64,000 bases of DNA from Gemmatimonadota bacterium. Lineage in GTDB: Bacteria > JAAXHH01. Below the pieces are notes generated by a model. It made no database searches and had not been told where the DNA came from. It saw only the letters and a program-made list of their open reading frames with translations. The position numbers and the translations under genes are program-made. The DNA lies in NCBI GenBank assembly GCA_026705925.1, contig JAPOZT010000011.1:62001-126000 (forward strand), read 5' to 3'. Shown in pieces: positions 8,883 through 17,335 of this stretch. Numbering within the stretch: position 1 is the stretch's first letter; the number at the start of each line of letters is the position of its first letter.

Positions 8883-8957
8883 TGCTACATGCGTCGCGGC
8901 CTGCAACATGCGTCGCGGGTTGTACCTGCGCCGTGGCCTGCTACATGCGCCGCGGTA
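8883..8957. repeat. Four tandem copies of a ~19-bp unit derived from the argS 3' end
   Basis: Units 8883-8901, 8902-8920, 8921-8938 and 8939-8957 share the core ACATGCGTCGCGG. The fourth overlaps the last codons and stop of argS (8941-8943); the others lie beyond the stop. It appears to be tandem duplication of the gene end. Confidence 0.8.
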
Positions 8958-10710
8958 CTTCGATGCCGAGCAGGTCCAGCACCCGCTCCAGCGCGCGCAG
9001 CGTGACTTCCGACAGGGCGAGCCAGGAGGCCCGTCGGTCCGCATCTTCCTCGTTCAGGATGTGGTGGGTATGGTAGAACCGGTTATAGGCCGTGGCCAGC
9101 TGGAAGGCATATTCGCACAGGTGGTTCGGCGCCCGGGTTTCGAAGGTCAGGTCGACCACCGCGGGCAGTTCGGACAACTTTAGGTCCAGGTCGCGTTCCG
9201 ACTCGCTTCGGGGCGCCATGATCCCACCCGGCTGGAGGCCGCGTTCGCCGGCCCGACGCAACACCGACTTGATCCGGACGGCGGCGTAGAGGATGTAGGG
9301 CCCCGTGCGGCCCTCGAAGGATGAAAACCGGTCCAGGTCGAAGACGTAGTCCTTGGTGCGATGGTTCATCAGGTCGGCGTACTTCAGAGCGGCCACGCCC
9401 ACGATGCGGGCGATTTGCTCCTTCTCGTCCTCGTCGTATTCGCGGACCGATTCGATTGTCTCGATGCGCGCCATGGCGTGGTCGGTCACCAGCCCGATCA
9501 GGTCCTTCAGCTTCATGATCCCGCCCTCGCGGGTCTTGAAGGGCTTCCCGTCCTTGCCGTTCATGGTCCCGAAGCCATTGTGTTCCAGCCGCGTCGACTC
9601 CGGAGCCACGCCCGTCTTGTAGGAAGCCTTGAATACCTGCCTGAAATGCTGCTGCTGGCGGTTGTCGACCACGTAGAGGATGTAGTCGGGCCGGTACTCC
9701 TCGATGCGCTGGTCGATGGTCGCCAGGTCGGTCGTGCCGTACAGCACGGCGCCGTCGGTTTTCTGCAACATCAGCGGCGGGATCGATTCCTTGCCGTCCA
9801 GATCGTCGACTTCCACGACCAGGGCGCCCCGGCTTTCCCTGGCGTATTCCTCCGCCTTCAAGCGTTCAATCAGGCCATAAAGCCGGTCCTGGGTATCGCT
9901 CTCTCCGAGCCACAGGTCGAAATGGATATTCAACCGTTCGTAGCTCTGCCGGAGGTCGTCGACGGACACATCACGGAAATGTTGCCACAGCGCGCGGTAA
10001 CCCGGCCGGCCGGCCTGGAGTTCCACCGTGGCTTGACGGGCGGCCTCGGCGAATTCCGGGTCGCTTTTTTCTCTCTCGCTGGCCTGGGGATACAGCTCCT
10101 CCAGGTCACCGATGGTCACAGGGGGCTCTTCGGGATACGGCCCCGTATAGCCGGCGTCGAAATAGGGCAGGTCGGGCTGGCGGTCCCGGAGGCCCTCGAT
10201 GATGAGACCCATCTGCAGCCCCCAGTCGCCCAGGTGCACGTCGCCGATCACATCGTGGCCCAGAAAACGGCAGATCCGCACGATGCTCTCGCCGATGATG
10301 GCCGCCCGGAGATGGCCGACGTGGAGCGGCTTGGCCACGTTGGGGCCCCCGTAGTCTACGAGGATTCGCCCCGGAGTCGCGACGGTTTCGCAACCCATTC
10401 GCTCGTCCTCGTGTACTTTCTGGACGTGGGCGGCGATGAAGTCGTCCTGCAGCACGATGTTGATGAAGCCCGGTCCGGCGAGCGAAAGATCTTCGAACAC
10501 GACCGGCGCCGAGATGGAATCGACCACGTTCTGTGCAATCTGACGTGGGTTGGCCCGGTACTGTTTGGCCGCCGCAAGCGCCCCGTTGCACTGGAACTGG
10601 CACAGGTCCGGCCGGTCCGACACCCGCACTTCGCCATAGCTTCGATCATAGCCGGCTGATTCAAAGGCGTCGGCAAACAGGCCGGTCAGTTTATCCGCCA
10701 GGGTTCCCAC
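8941..10710 (-). CDS. argS: Arginyl-tRNA synthetase
   Basis: 589 residues, normal for bacterial ArgRS. An N-terminal tRNA-D-loop recognition (Add1) domain spans about 1-85. The class I HIGH motif appears as HVGH at residues 130-133 within the GGPNVAKPLHVGH context specific to ArgRS. The C-terminal DALR anticodon-binding domain is about 470-589, with NHRTKDYVFDLDRF before it. It charges tRNA-Arg with arginine. The start is a GTG with AAAGGA 6 bases upstream, 10 bases after the YjbQ stop, so it sits third in an S9 peptidase-YjbQ-argS operon. The terminal codons are part of a tandem repeat that continues past the stop. Confidence 0.96.
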   Translation of the reverse strand: MGTLADKLTGLFADAFESAGYDRSYGEVRVSDRPDLCQFQCNGALAAAKQYRANPRQIAQNVVDSISAPVVFEDLSLAGPGFINIVLQDDFIAAHVQKVHEDERMGCETVATPGRILVDYGGPNVAKPLHVGHLRAAIIGESIVRICRFLGHDVIGDVHLGDWGLQMGLIIEGLRDRQPDLPYFDAGYTGPYPEEPPVTIGDLEELYPQASEREKSDPEFAEAARQATVELQAGRPGYRALWQHFRDVSVDDLRQSYERLNIHFDLWLGESDTQDRLYGLIERLKAEEYARESRGALVVEVDDLDGKESIPPLMLQKTDGAVLYGTTDLATIDQRIEEYRPDYILYVVDNRQQQHFRQVFKASYKTGVAPESTRLEHNGFGTMNGKDGKPFKTREGGIMKLKDLIGLVTDHAMARIETIESVREYDEDEKEQIARIVGVAALKYADLMNHRTKDYVFDLDRFSSFEGRTGPYILYAAVRIKSVLRRAGERGLQPGGIMAPRSESERDLDLKLSELPAVVDLTFETRAPNHLCEYAFQLATAYNRFYHTHHILNEEDADRRASWLALSEVTLRALERVLDLLGIEVPRRM

Positions 10711-10720
10711 GAAGATCCTT

Positions 10721-11149
10721 TCAGGCTGGACTGCCGTATATGGTGACCACCAGACGCCGCGCGCCGCCGCGGTCCCGGTGTTCGCAGAGATAGATGCCCT
10801 GCCAGACCCCCAGGTTCAGCCGGCCGGCGGTGACGGGAATGGACACGCTGCTGCCCATCATCGAGGCCTTGATGTGCGCCGGCATGTCGTCCGGTCCCTC
10901 CTCGTCATGACGGTAGTACGGCTGGTGCTCGGGGACTAGGACGTTCATGTGGCGCTCGAAGTCGCCCCGGACGTCGGGCGCCGCGTTCTCGTTGATGGTG
11001 AGGGAAGCGGAGGTGTGGCAGATGAAGACGTGGGCGATGCCGACCTCGATATCCGCCAGCGCGGGGACCTGGCCGGTGATCTCATCCGTCACCAGGTGGA
11101 AGCCCCGGGGCCTGGGGGTCAAGGTGATCTGCTTCTGTATCCACCGCAT
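10721..11149 (-). CDS. YjbQ/UPF0047 family protein (secondary thiamine-phosphate synthase-like)
   Basis: 142 residues, full length for UPF0047. The family motif HTSASLTINENAAPDV (around residues 45-60), an H-x-N-x-L central segment and the C-terminal LGVWQGIYLCEHRD signature are all present. The E. coli member YjbQ has weak thiamine-phosphate synthase activity when overexpressed; the physiological role of the family is not settled. The start ATG overlaps the stop of the upstream S9 peptidase gene by one base, which implies coupled translation. No thiamin gene is nearby. Confidence 0.9.
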   Translation of the reverse strand: MRWIQKQITLTPRPRGFHLVTDEITGQVPALADIEVGIAHVFICHTSASLTINENAAPDVRGDFERHMNVLVPEHQPYYRHDEEGPDDMPAHIKASMMGSSVSIPVTAGRLNLGVWQGIYLCEHRDRGGARRLVVTIYGSPA

Positions 11150-13092
11150 CAGAGTACGTACCGCTTCAGGAACCGTTCCACGTCGTCGTAGAAGGAAACG
11201 ATGGTTTCCACTTTGCGCCAGCCGTGCCCCTCGCCTTCGTACAACCGGTAGATGTGGGGCACCTTGTTCCGCTTGAGGACCTCGACGATCGATTCGGCCT
11301 GGTCCGGCGGGACCACCTTGTCTTCACTGCCCTGGAATATGGCAACCGGATCGCGGATCCGGTCCGCGTGGAAGAGGGGCGACCAGGTCTGGTACCGGTC
11401 GCTGTGCTCGGGCAGCGTCCCCACCATCAGGTCCAGGTACTTCGCCTCGAACTTGTGGGTATCCGTGGCCAGGCCGAAGAGATTGGTCACACCGTAGAGA
11501 CACAGGCCGGCCCGGAAGACTCCGGGGTGATGAACCAGGGCGTTCAGTACGGTAAAACCTCCCGCGCTGCCACCCTTGATGACGATGCGGTCCGGATCGG
11601 CGAGGTCACGATCCACGAGGGCAAGGGCGCCGCTGACGGCGTCTTCCGTGTCGTATTCTCCCCAGTGCTCGCGCAGGGCGGTCATGTAACTGCGTCCGTA
11701 ACCCGTACTTCCACGGTAGTTGACGTACAGGCAGGCATAGCCCCGGTTGGTGAAGAAAGGTATCTCGGCGGAATAGTCCGACCGATGCTGGCCGGTCGGT
11801 CCGCCGTGGATGCTGACGATGGCCGGCGGCTTTCCCGATCCGGAGAACCGGCTGCTGGCGGGCGGATAGTAGAGTCCGTGCACCTCGCCCCCGCCCGGGT
11901 TCTTCCAGGTAATCGATTCGGGAACGGAGAGGTCGGCTGCGGGGATCATCTCCGACTGGCTGCGGCGATGCACCGTATGGCGATGCACCGTTGATTCGCT
12001 TTCCTCCAGGGTGACCACGCGCTCCGGGACGGTGGATGAAGAGGCGATACAGGCCACGGTGTCCCCGGCCGGGGAGACGGCAAGCTGCATCATCCAGGTG
12101 TACCAGGGCGTTTCGAGCTTCGTCTTCCGGCCGGTCGACACGGAGACCTTCCACAGCGACGCGAAGCCCCTTTCGTTTGTGCGGAAGTAGAGGGTATCGC
12201 CGTCCGGCCCCCAGCCGTAGACCCGTACGCCCTGCACCCAGGCCGGGTCGGCCAGGGTAGCGCCCTCGACCACGACACACCGCTCGCCTGTGTCGAGGTC
12301 CAGCGCGACCAGGTTCTCCCACTCTCCTTCCGTGACGATGTAGGAAAGCCACCTGCCGTCGGGGGAAAAGGCGGGCTGGAATACCGGCGTATCCGTATCT
12401 CCAGCGATCAACTGCTCGTCTTCCAGCGCACGGCGGCCGGAATCGATCCGGGCGGTCTTCAACCGCGTGCCGTCCCAGGGCATCTGCGGCTGGTCCCACT
12501 CGATCCAGGCGATCCGCTCGCCATCGGGATGCCAGGCCGGCTGCATGTAGAAATCTGCGCCGCGCACCAGGTTGACCGGCCATCCGCTGCCTTCCTCGTC
12601 GACCAGGGCGATGACGTCTATCGACTCGCAGGTATGGACGTACAGTACCCACTTTCCATCCGGTGATACGGTGGGCGAAGCGGCCGCGCCGAAGGCGGGG
12701 GTGATCGGCCGGGCCGTTCCCGGAGCCAGGGACTGGCGGTACAGCCTGCCGTCCTTTTCAGCGAATACGACGAAATCACCGGCCACGGTGAAATCACCGC
12801 CCCCGTAGCCCACGCCGCCCCGGACCGGATGGCCGTCCGTCAGGTCGTAAGGCGCGTCGGCGCCGTTGCGGCAAACGAGCACACCGGTATCCGAACGCTG
12901 TTCCAGCCAGACCAGGCCGGTGCCGTCACCGTTCCACTGCACGTCGTAGAGCGGTGTCCGGGCACCCATCGTCTTCGCCGTAATGGCGCTCTTCCAGTAA
13001 CCATGCGCGACGGGAATGCGGTCCGTTGCCGCTGGTATGCGGCCCGCCGCCTGACCGGTCATCACGGGTTTGTCCTTATCTCCAGGTTCCAT
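11149..13092 (-). CDS. S9 family (prolyl oligopeptidase-type) serine peptidase
   Basis: 647 residues. The first ~390 residues form a beta-propeller with repeated SPDGKWV/SPDGRWLS-type PD40 blades. The C-terminal alpha/beta hydrolase domain starts with the VSIHGGP segment (oxyanion region) and contains the nucleophile in GGSAGGF near residue 507, an acid in QGSEDKVVP near 589 and the His in GEGHGWR near 622. This matches dipeptidyl-peptidase/acylaminoacyl-peptidase-like S9C enzymes, which cleave short peptides. No signal peptide is visible, so a cytoplasmic role is likely. It is first in the operon with YjbQ and argS and is divergent from proS across a 143-bp spacer in which I see no consensus promoter. 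Confidence 0.9.
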   Translation of the reverse strand: MEPGDKDKPVMTGQAAGRIPAATDRIPVAHGYWKSAITAKTMGARTPLYDVQWNGDGTGLVWLEQRSDTGVLVCRNGADAPYDLTDGHPVRGGVGYGGGDFTVAGDFVVFAEKDGRLYRQSLAPGTARPITPAFGAAASPTVSPDGKWVLYVHTCESIDVIALVDEEGSGWPVNLVRGADFYMQPAWHPDGERIAWIEWDQPQMPWDGTRLKTARIDSGRRALEDEQLIAGDTDTPVFQPAFSPDGRWLSYIVTEGEWENLVALDLDTGERCVVVEGATLADPAWVQGVRVYGWGPDGDTLYFRTNERGFASLWKVSVSTGRKTKLETPWYTWMMQLAVSPAGDTVACIASSSTVPERVVTLEESESTVHRHTVHRRSQSEMIPAADLSVPESITWKNPGGGEVHGLYYPPASSRFSGSGKPPAIVSIHGGPTGQHRSDYSAEIPFFTNRGYACLYVNYRGSTGYGRSYMTALREHWGEYDTEDAVSGALALVDRDLADPDRIVIKGGSAGGFTVLNALVHHPGVFRAGLCLYGVTNLFGLATDTHKFEAKYLDLMVGTLPEHSDRYQTWSPLFHADRIRDPVAIFQGSEDKVVPPDQAESIVEVLKRNKVPHIYRLYEGEGHGWRKVETIVSFYDDVERFLKRYVL

Positions 13093-13235
13093 GTTTACCG
13101 CTTGTAATCACCGCGCTTAAATCCTTTCTTGAATATACCCGCAGGCGGTTCGTAAGCAACCGTTTATGCATCGTCCGAAGGCATGTCCGAATCATTACCG
13201 CCCGGCTGGCCCGGGAACCGGTTACGGTGCTGTTC

Positions 13236-15017
13236 ATGCGTCTTTCAAAGTCCTTCTATCAAACGCTGCGCGAGGCACAGGGCGAAGCGGAAATCCCCAG
13301 TCACCAGTTGCTCCTTCGCGCGGGTCTCGTCCGGCAGGTGGCTTCCGGCATCTTTGCCTACCTGCCCCTCGGCCTGCGGGTCAAACGGCGCATCGAAGCG
13401 ATCGTCCGCGAAGAGATGGACGCCATCGGAGGCCAGGAGGTGGCGCTGCCCGTGGTGCAGCCAACGGACCTCTGGCGGGAGAGCGGGCGGTGGCGGCAGA
13501 TCGGGAGCGACATGGCCCGGCTGATGGACCGGAACGGCCGCGATCTGTGCCTGGCCATGACCCACGAGGAGGTGGTGACGTCACTCATACGCGACGTGAT
13601 CAGAAGCTATCGTCAAATGCCCTGCCTGCTGTACCAGTTCCAGACCAAGTTCAGAGATGAGCCGCGGCCGCGAGCCGGGCTGATCCGCATGCGCGAGTTC
13701 ACGATGAAGGACGGGTACTCTTTTCACGTGGATGGCGGAAGTCTGGACGACTGGTACGAGAAGGTCTTCGAGGCTTATACCAACATATTCCGCCGCTGCG
13801 GACTCGACGCGGTGGCGGTACGCAGCGACCCGGGGATGATGGGCGGATCGGACGCCCACGAGTTCATCGAACCGGCGCCGTCCGGCGAAGACACGATCCT
13901 GTCCTGCGAAGCCTGCGGTTACTGCGCGAACAGGCAGGTTGCACGATTCGGGAAAGACCACCCGGCCGCGGAGGAGCGGCTTCCCCTCGAAGACATCCAC
14001 ACGCCGGGCACCGCTACGATCGACGATCTCGCCCGTTTCCTGGAAATCCCGGCGACGAAGACCGCCAAGGCCGTGTTCATGGTCGCCACCGTCGCGGACG
14101 ATCAGGACGGGGCGGCGGACCGGAGTGTGGCGGACCGGGGTGTGGCGGACCGGGGTGTGGCGGACCGGTTCGTGTTCGCCGTGCTCAGGGGCGACATGGA
14201 GCTCAGCGATACCAAGCTGGCTAACGCCGTCGACGCGCTTCAGCTTCGGCCGGCCACACCGGAGGAGATACGGGCCGTCGGCGCGGAGCCCGGCTTCGGG
14301 TCACCGCTTGGCATAGACCGGTCCCGATCGCTCCTCGTCGTCGACGATCTGATCCCGGCCTGCTTCAACCTGGTCGCGGGAGCCAACCGGATCGATTATC
14401 ACGTGCGCAATGTGAATTACGGACGGGATTACGAAGCCGATATCGTCGCGGACATCGCCGCGGCCGGCGACGGAGACGCCTGCCCCGCCTGCAGCGCCGG
14501 CCTCCGGGCTGACCAGGGCATCGAAGTCGGAAACATCTTCAAGCTCGGGGACAAGTACAGCCAAGCCATGAACGCTGGCTACCTGGACCGGGAGAATGTC
14601 TCCCGCCCCATCGTCATGGGTTGCTACGGGATCGGTATCGACCGCCTCATGGCGTCGATCGTGGAGCGCCACCACGACGACAACGGCATCTGCTGGCCCG
14701 CAGCCGCGGCACCATTCCAGGTGGTCGTCATCGACCTGTCCGGCGGCGATTCCCGCCTATCTGACGCGGCGGAATCGGTTTACGAAACCCTGGTCTCGGC
14801 GGGACTCGAAGTGCTCTTCGACGACCGCGACGATCGCGCCGGGGTGAAGTTCAACGACGCGGACCTCATGGGCATTCCGGTGAGGCTGACCGTGGGCAGG
14901 CGCGGGGTAGAAAAAGGTGTTGTGGAACTCAAGATACGGCGGTCGGGCGAGATGAAGGATGTGCCGCTGGGGGACGGGCTGGTTAACGATGTAGAGAACG
15001 CCGTGGAATCCTGTTGA
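13236..15017 (+). CDS. proS: Prolyl-tRNA synthetase (bacterial type with editing insert)
   Basis: 593 residues from the ATG at 13236, where homology to ProRS begins (MRLSKSFYQTLREA); the frame is open further upstream without conserved sequence. Class II motif 2 is seen in PRAGLIRMREF and motif 3 in MGCYGIGIDRLM. Between them (about 225-400) is the INS editing domain that hydrolyses Ala-tRNA-Pro. The C-terminal anticodon domain starts near 480. Inside the INS domain, near residues 294-313, a 5-residue unit (VADRG-like) is repeated four times by an exact 15-bp tandem repeat, an unusual addition. No good ribosome site precedes the ATG. Confidence 0.96.
   Translation: MRLSKSFYQTLREAQGEAEIPSHQLLLRAGLVRQVASGIFAYLPLGLRVKRRIEAIVREEMDAIGGQEVALPVVQPTDLWRESGRWRQIGSDMARLMDRNGRDLCLAMTHEEVVTSLIRDVIRSYRQMPCLLYQFQTKFRDEPRPRAGLIRMREFTMKDGYSFHVDGGSLDDWYEKVFEAYTNIFRRCGLDAVAVRSDPGMMGGSDAHEFIEPAPSGEDTILSCEACGYCANRQVARFGKDHPAAEERLPLEDIHTPGTATIDDLARFLEIPATKTAKAVFMVATVADDQDGAADRSVADRGVADRGVADRFVFAVLRGDMELSDTKLANAVDALQLRPATPEEIRAVGAEPGFGSPLGIDRSRSLLVVDDLIPACFNLVAGANRIDYHVRNVNYGRDYEADIVADIAAAGDGDACPACSAGLRADQGIEVGNIFKLGDKYSQAMNAGYLDRENVSRPIVMGCYGIGIDRLMASIVERHHDDNGICWPAAAAPFQVVVIDLSGGDSRLSDAAESVYETLVSAGLEVLFDDRDDRAGVKFNDADLMGIPVRLTVGRRGVEKGVVELKIRRSGEMKDVPLGDGLVNDVENAVESC
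14115..14174. repeat. Four 15-bp tandem units inside the proS editing domain
   Basis: Units begin at 14115, 14130, 14145 and 14160, each GCGGACCGG(A/G)(G/T)TGTG-like. They keep the reading frame and insert about 15 extra residues in the INS domain. Confidence 0.88.
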
Positions 15018-15062
15018 TACCAGGTCCGAAGTAAGGTTTTATGGCGTGTGTACAGGTAAGCC

Positions 15063-15434
15063 CTACGCCAACTCAAGACCGGAGGTTGCGAACCGGCGAA
15101 AATCCACCGCGTTCGCGGTAGCAATGGACGCACCGTCAGCGAGCGCCGTCGCCCCAATCATGCAGTCGATCAACGATCCTCGCCGCCTTCCCGAATCATT
15201 GAATAAGCGGGTGGCAATCACGGCGTGTTCCGATGTGAAGTTCCGGCGTTGTCCAATAACCTCGGCAGCCCATTCCAACTCGGACGGATTTAGTGGACCG
15301 CACAACAGTTCCGTCCAAGCGACAGTGCTCATTTCCAGTGCTTCGCCATCCCCGATCCAGGCCCGCAGCTTGCGGTCTTCCGGTGAACCCTGGTCCATTG
15401 CCCGAATCAGAAAACTCGTGTCCAAATGGATCAT
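15063..15434 (-). CDS. PIN-domain ribonuclease toxin (VapC family)
   Basis: 123 residues. The N-terminal HLDTSFLIR gives the first PIN acidic residue (Asp5), a Glu lies in VAWTELL (about residue 41), and the SLIDCMIGATALADGASIAT stretch contributes the later Asp residues, ending in ANAVDFRRF. This four-acid pattern is the Mg-dependent RNase site of VapC toxins, which cut tRNA or rRNA loops to stop translation. Its start overlaps the antitoxin stop by 4 bases, the standard antitoxin-first order. Isolated pairs like this are commonly mobile. Confidence 0.88.
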   Translation of the reverse strand: MIHLDTSFLIRAMDQGSPEDRKLRAWIGDGEALEMSTVAWTELLCGPLNPSELEWAAEVIGQRRNFTSEHAVIATRLFNDSGRRRGSLIDCMIGATALADGASIATANAVDFRRFATSGLELA

Positions 15435-15715
15435 TTTGACTTGGAAGGCATCTTTCTAGCTGCCGCGCGGCGTTCGTCTTTCAACTCATGCGCCCACCGC
15501 GTGACATCGACCTTGCGCTCCCGCAGGGAAGCCTGCAATCTGTCGAGCGCACTGACCGTCGTCCTCCTGCCCGGGGACTCTTCCCTGACAGCAAGTTCAA
15601 TCACTCGCCGCAACACTTCGGACTTAGAAACGTTCCAGTGTTGCGACAACGCCTCCAGGGCGCGTGCGGATTCGACATCCAGTGTATACGTTGATTTTAT
15701 GTTCGCGGTAGCCAT
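15431..15715 (-). CDS. Ribbon-helix-helix antitoxin partner of the PIN toxin
   Basis: 94 residues. The N-terminal half (STYTLDVESARALEALS, then VSKSEVLRRVIELA) fits a ribbon-helix-helix DNA-binding fold: a beta strand followed by two helices. The C-terminal half is charged and probably binds and blocks the toxin's active site. It is transcribed from a near-consensus promoter whose -10 ends 6 bases before the ATG, so the message is predicted to be leaderless; no Shine-Dalgarno sequence is present. AT-rich alternating TATATAG/TATAT sequence over the -10 could be the self-binding operator. Confidence 0.82.
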   Translation of the reverse strand: MATANIKSTYTLDVESARALEALSQHWNVSKSEVLRRVIELAVREESPGRRTTVSALDRLQASLRERKVDVTRWAHELKDERRAAARKMPSKSK

Positions 15716-15721
15716 GTATAT

Positions 15722-15750
15722 AGTATATCGCCATACTCAGACTAAGTCAA
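15722..15750 (-). promoter_or_regulatory. Near-consensus promoter of the antitoxin-toxin operon, leaderless
   Basis: On the minus strand: TTGACT (15750-15745), 17-bp spacer, TATACT (15727-15722), then 6 bases to the ATG at 15715. Predicted transcription start is at or next to the A of ATG. Confidence 0.75.
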
Positions 15751-15760
15751 ATTTCTATGC

Positions 15761-16624
15761 TCAGACGATTTCCACCCCTGCCTCCGCCGCGATGCGCCGG
15801 ACGTTCGCGACGGCCGTCGGGATCTTGTCCTCGGGCAAGTGCTCCACCAGCATGTAACTCTGGGGCTGAATCTCCTCCCACCGCCGCACGGCCGTGACCA
15901 GGTCGAGCACCCCGGCACCAGGCACTTCCTCATTCATGTGGACGACAAAGCCGGGTTCCACGCTGATGTCCTTGATGTGGGCGACCGTCGAGATCGGCCC
16001 CATGACGTCGAAGATGTGGTTTAAGCGTTCCGTGCTGCGGTAGGCCTGGTCCAGGGACTGGAAGTGGTTCACAAAATCCATGACTACGCGCAGTCGATCA
16101 GACCCGACAGCTTCAATCACCTTCCGGTTGATCTCGGGCGACCCCATGATCGTAAGCACGTGGGTCTCGATCACGACGGTCATCCCCTCCTCCTCCGCCT
16201 TGTCCGCAACCCGCGACAGGGTGTCGATCAGCACGTCGAGCCGTCCCGGTTCGTGGTTCTCGGGCGTGGGGTCGTAGGACCCCGCCGGGTTCAGGCTGCC
16301 GGTCCGGATCAATACGTTGTGGGCCCTGTGCGCCCGGCCTGCTTCGATGCCGCGGCATATGGTCTTTATGACCCCGTCACGCACCGCCCGGTCCGGGTCG
16401 AAGAGGCACTCGCGGTAGCCAATGCCGAACTGGGCGAGCTCCAGGCCCAGTTCATCATAGAGCGCGTTGACGCGGTTAAAATCCGCCGGCGTCAGATCGT
16501 TCAGGATTTCACCGGGACCGTGGTAGCAGACCGAGGTGACGCCCTGATCCAGGCCCTTCTTCAATACCTCAGCCGTGACGGCCCGGGGATCCCCCGGCGC
16601 GAAACCTACAACGCCAAGTCGCAT
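15761..16624 (-). CDS. Sugar phosphate isomerase/epimerase-like TIM-barrel protein
   Basis: 287 residues with the xylose-isomerase-like TIM barrel (AP endonuclease family 2 fold). Metal-binding candidates are the Glu in MTVVIETHV (around 152), the Asp/His pair in VVMDFVNHF (about 182-188), the His in STVAHIKDIS and a late Glu in YMLVEHLPED. These positions match the usual Glu-Asp-His-Glu set for a divalent metal. Members isomerise or epimerise sugars or break down inositol-type compounds; the substrate is not evident. It is the last gene of the minus-strand carboxylase run, 110 bases after the biotin carrier, so shared transcription is possible but not certain. Confidence 0.8.
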   Translation of the reverse strand: MRLGVVGFAPGDPRAVTAEVLKKGLDQGVTSVCYHGPGEILNDLTPADFNRVNALYDELGLELAQFGIGYRECLFDPDRAVRDGVIKTICRGIEAGRAHRAHNVLIRTGSLNPAGSYDPTPENHEPGRLDVLIDTLSRVADKAEEEGMTVVIETHVLTIMGSPEINRKVIEAVGSDRLRVVMDFVNHFQSLDQAYRSTERLNHIFDVMGPISTVAHIKDISVEPGFVVHMNEEVPGAGVLDLVTAVRRWEEIQPQSYMLVEHLPEDKIPTAVANVRRIAAEAGVEIV

Positions 16625-16734
16625 GCATCGTCCCTTTCCTTACCCACCTGGATTCGGCCTGTTCCGCGCCATTCCGCACTGTTCCGCGCGCCTGTGGCGA
16701 GGCCGCGCGACTCGCTCTTCCGCCCGGCGTCCTT

Positions 16735-17241
16735 TCAGTCTCCGATGACCACCAGCACGTCGTTCTTGTCTACTGTGTCTCCCTCGCCGACCCGGATTTC
16801 CTTGACCGTGCCGCCGGCGTGGGCGCGCAGTTCGTTTTCCATCTTCATGGCTTCGATGACGACCACGCCCTGTCCGGTTTCCACCTTCTCGCCCACCGCA
16901 ACGGAAATCGACACGACGCGGCCGGGCATGGGCGCCTTGACCTGTTCACCCCCGGCGCGGCGGCGAGACCTGACCTGGCCGCGCAACCGGGCCAGCTGCT
17001 CGTCCTCCACGGTGACCACGGATGAGACGCCATTGACCCTGACCTCCCGTTGCTCGCCCCGGGTCGCCGCGACCGCCGTATAGGACCTGCCTTCGATGAG
17101 CAGGGAATAGAGCTGATCCCCCTGGATCGAGGCCATGTCGATTTCCACTGGCCGGCCATCGATCTGCAGCGTGACCCGGCCTTCCCGGTCATCCAGGCTG
17201 ACGGTGTATGTCGTACCCTGTATGGTGACGAGATAGCTCAA
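16735..17241 (-). CDS. Biotin carboxyl carrier protein subunit of an acyl-CoA carboxylase
   Basis: 168 residues from a TTG at 17241 preceded by GAAAGGG at 7 bases; an in-frame ATG at 17289 has no ribosome site and would add a non-conserved lead. The biotinylation motif EAMKMEN is present, with Lys133 exactly 36 residues from the end as usual for biotinyl domains. The N-terminal ~80 residues form the beta-rich domain that docks on the carboxylase subunit in acetyl/propionyl-CoA carboxylases. The three subunits (18868, 17336 and this) are contiguous and in order, giving a complete three-polypeptide enzyme. Confidence 0.9.
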   Translation of the reverse strand: MSYLVTIQGTTYTVSLDDREGRVTLQIDGRPVEIDMASIQGDQLYSLLIEGRSYTAVAATRGEQREVRVNGVSSVVTVEDEQLARLRGQVRSRRRAGGEQVKAPMPGRVVSISVAVGEKVETGQGVVVIEAMKMENELRAHAGGTVKEIRVGEGDTVDKNDVLVVIGD

Positions 17242-17335
17242 CGTGCACCCTTTCGCCGACTTCCGGACCGGGCAACCGGCGGCAGGCAACCTGCGGCGGG
17301 CAGCCTGCTCCGGGCGGCATTCGGCGGGAAGGCCG

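Noticed and set aside
8883-8957. Repeats near argS as a CRISPR array
   Set aside because: Units are contiguous without spacers, shorter than CRISPR repeats, and no cas gene is present.
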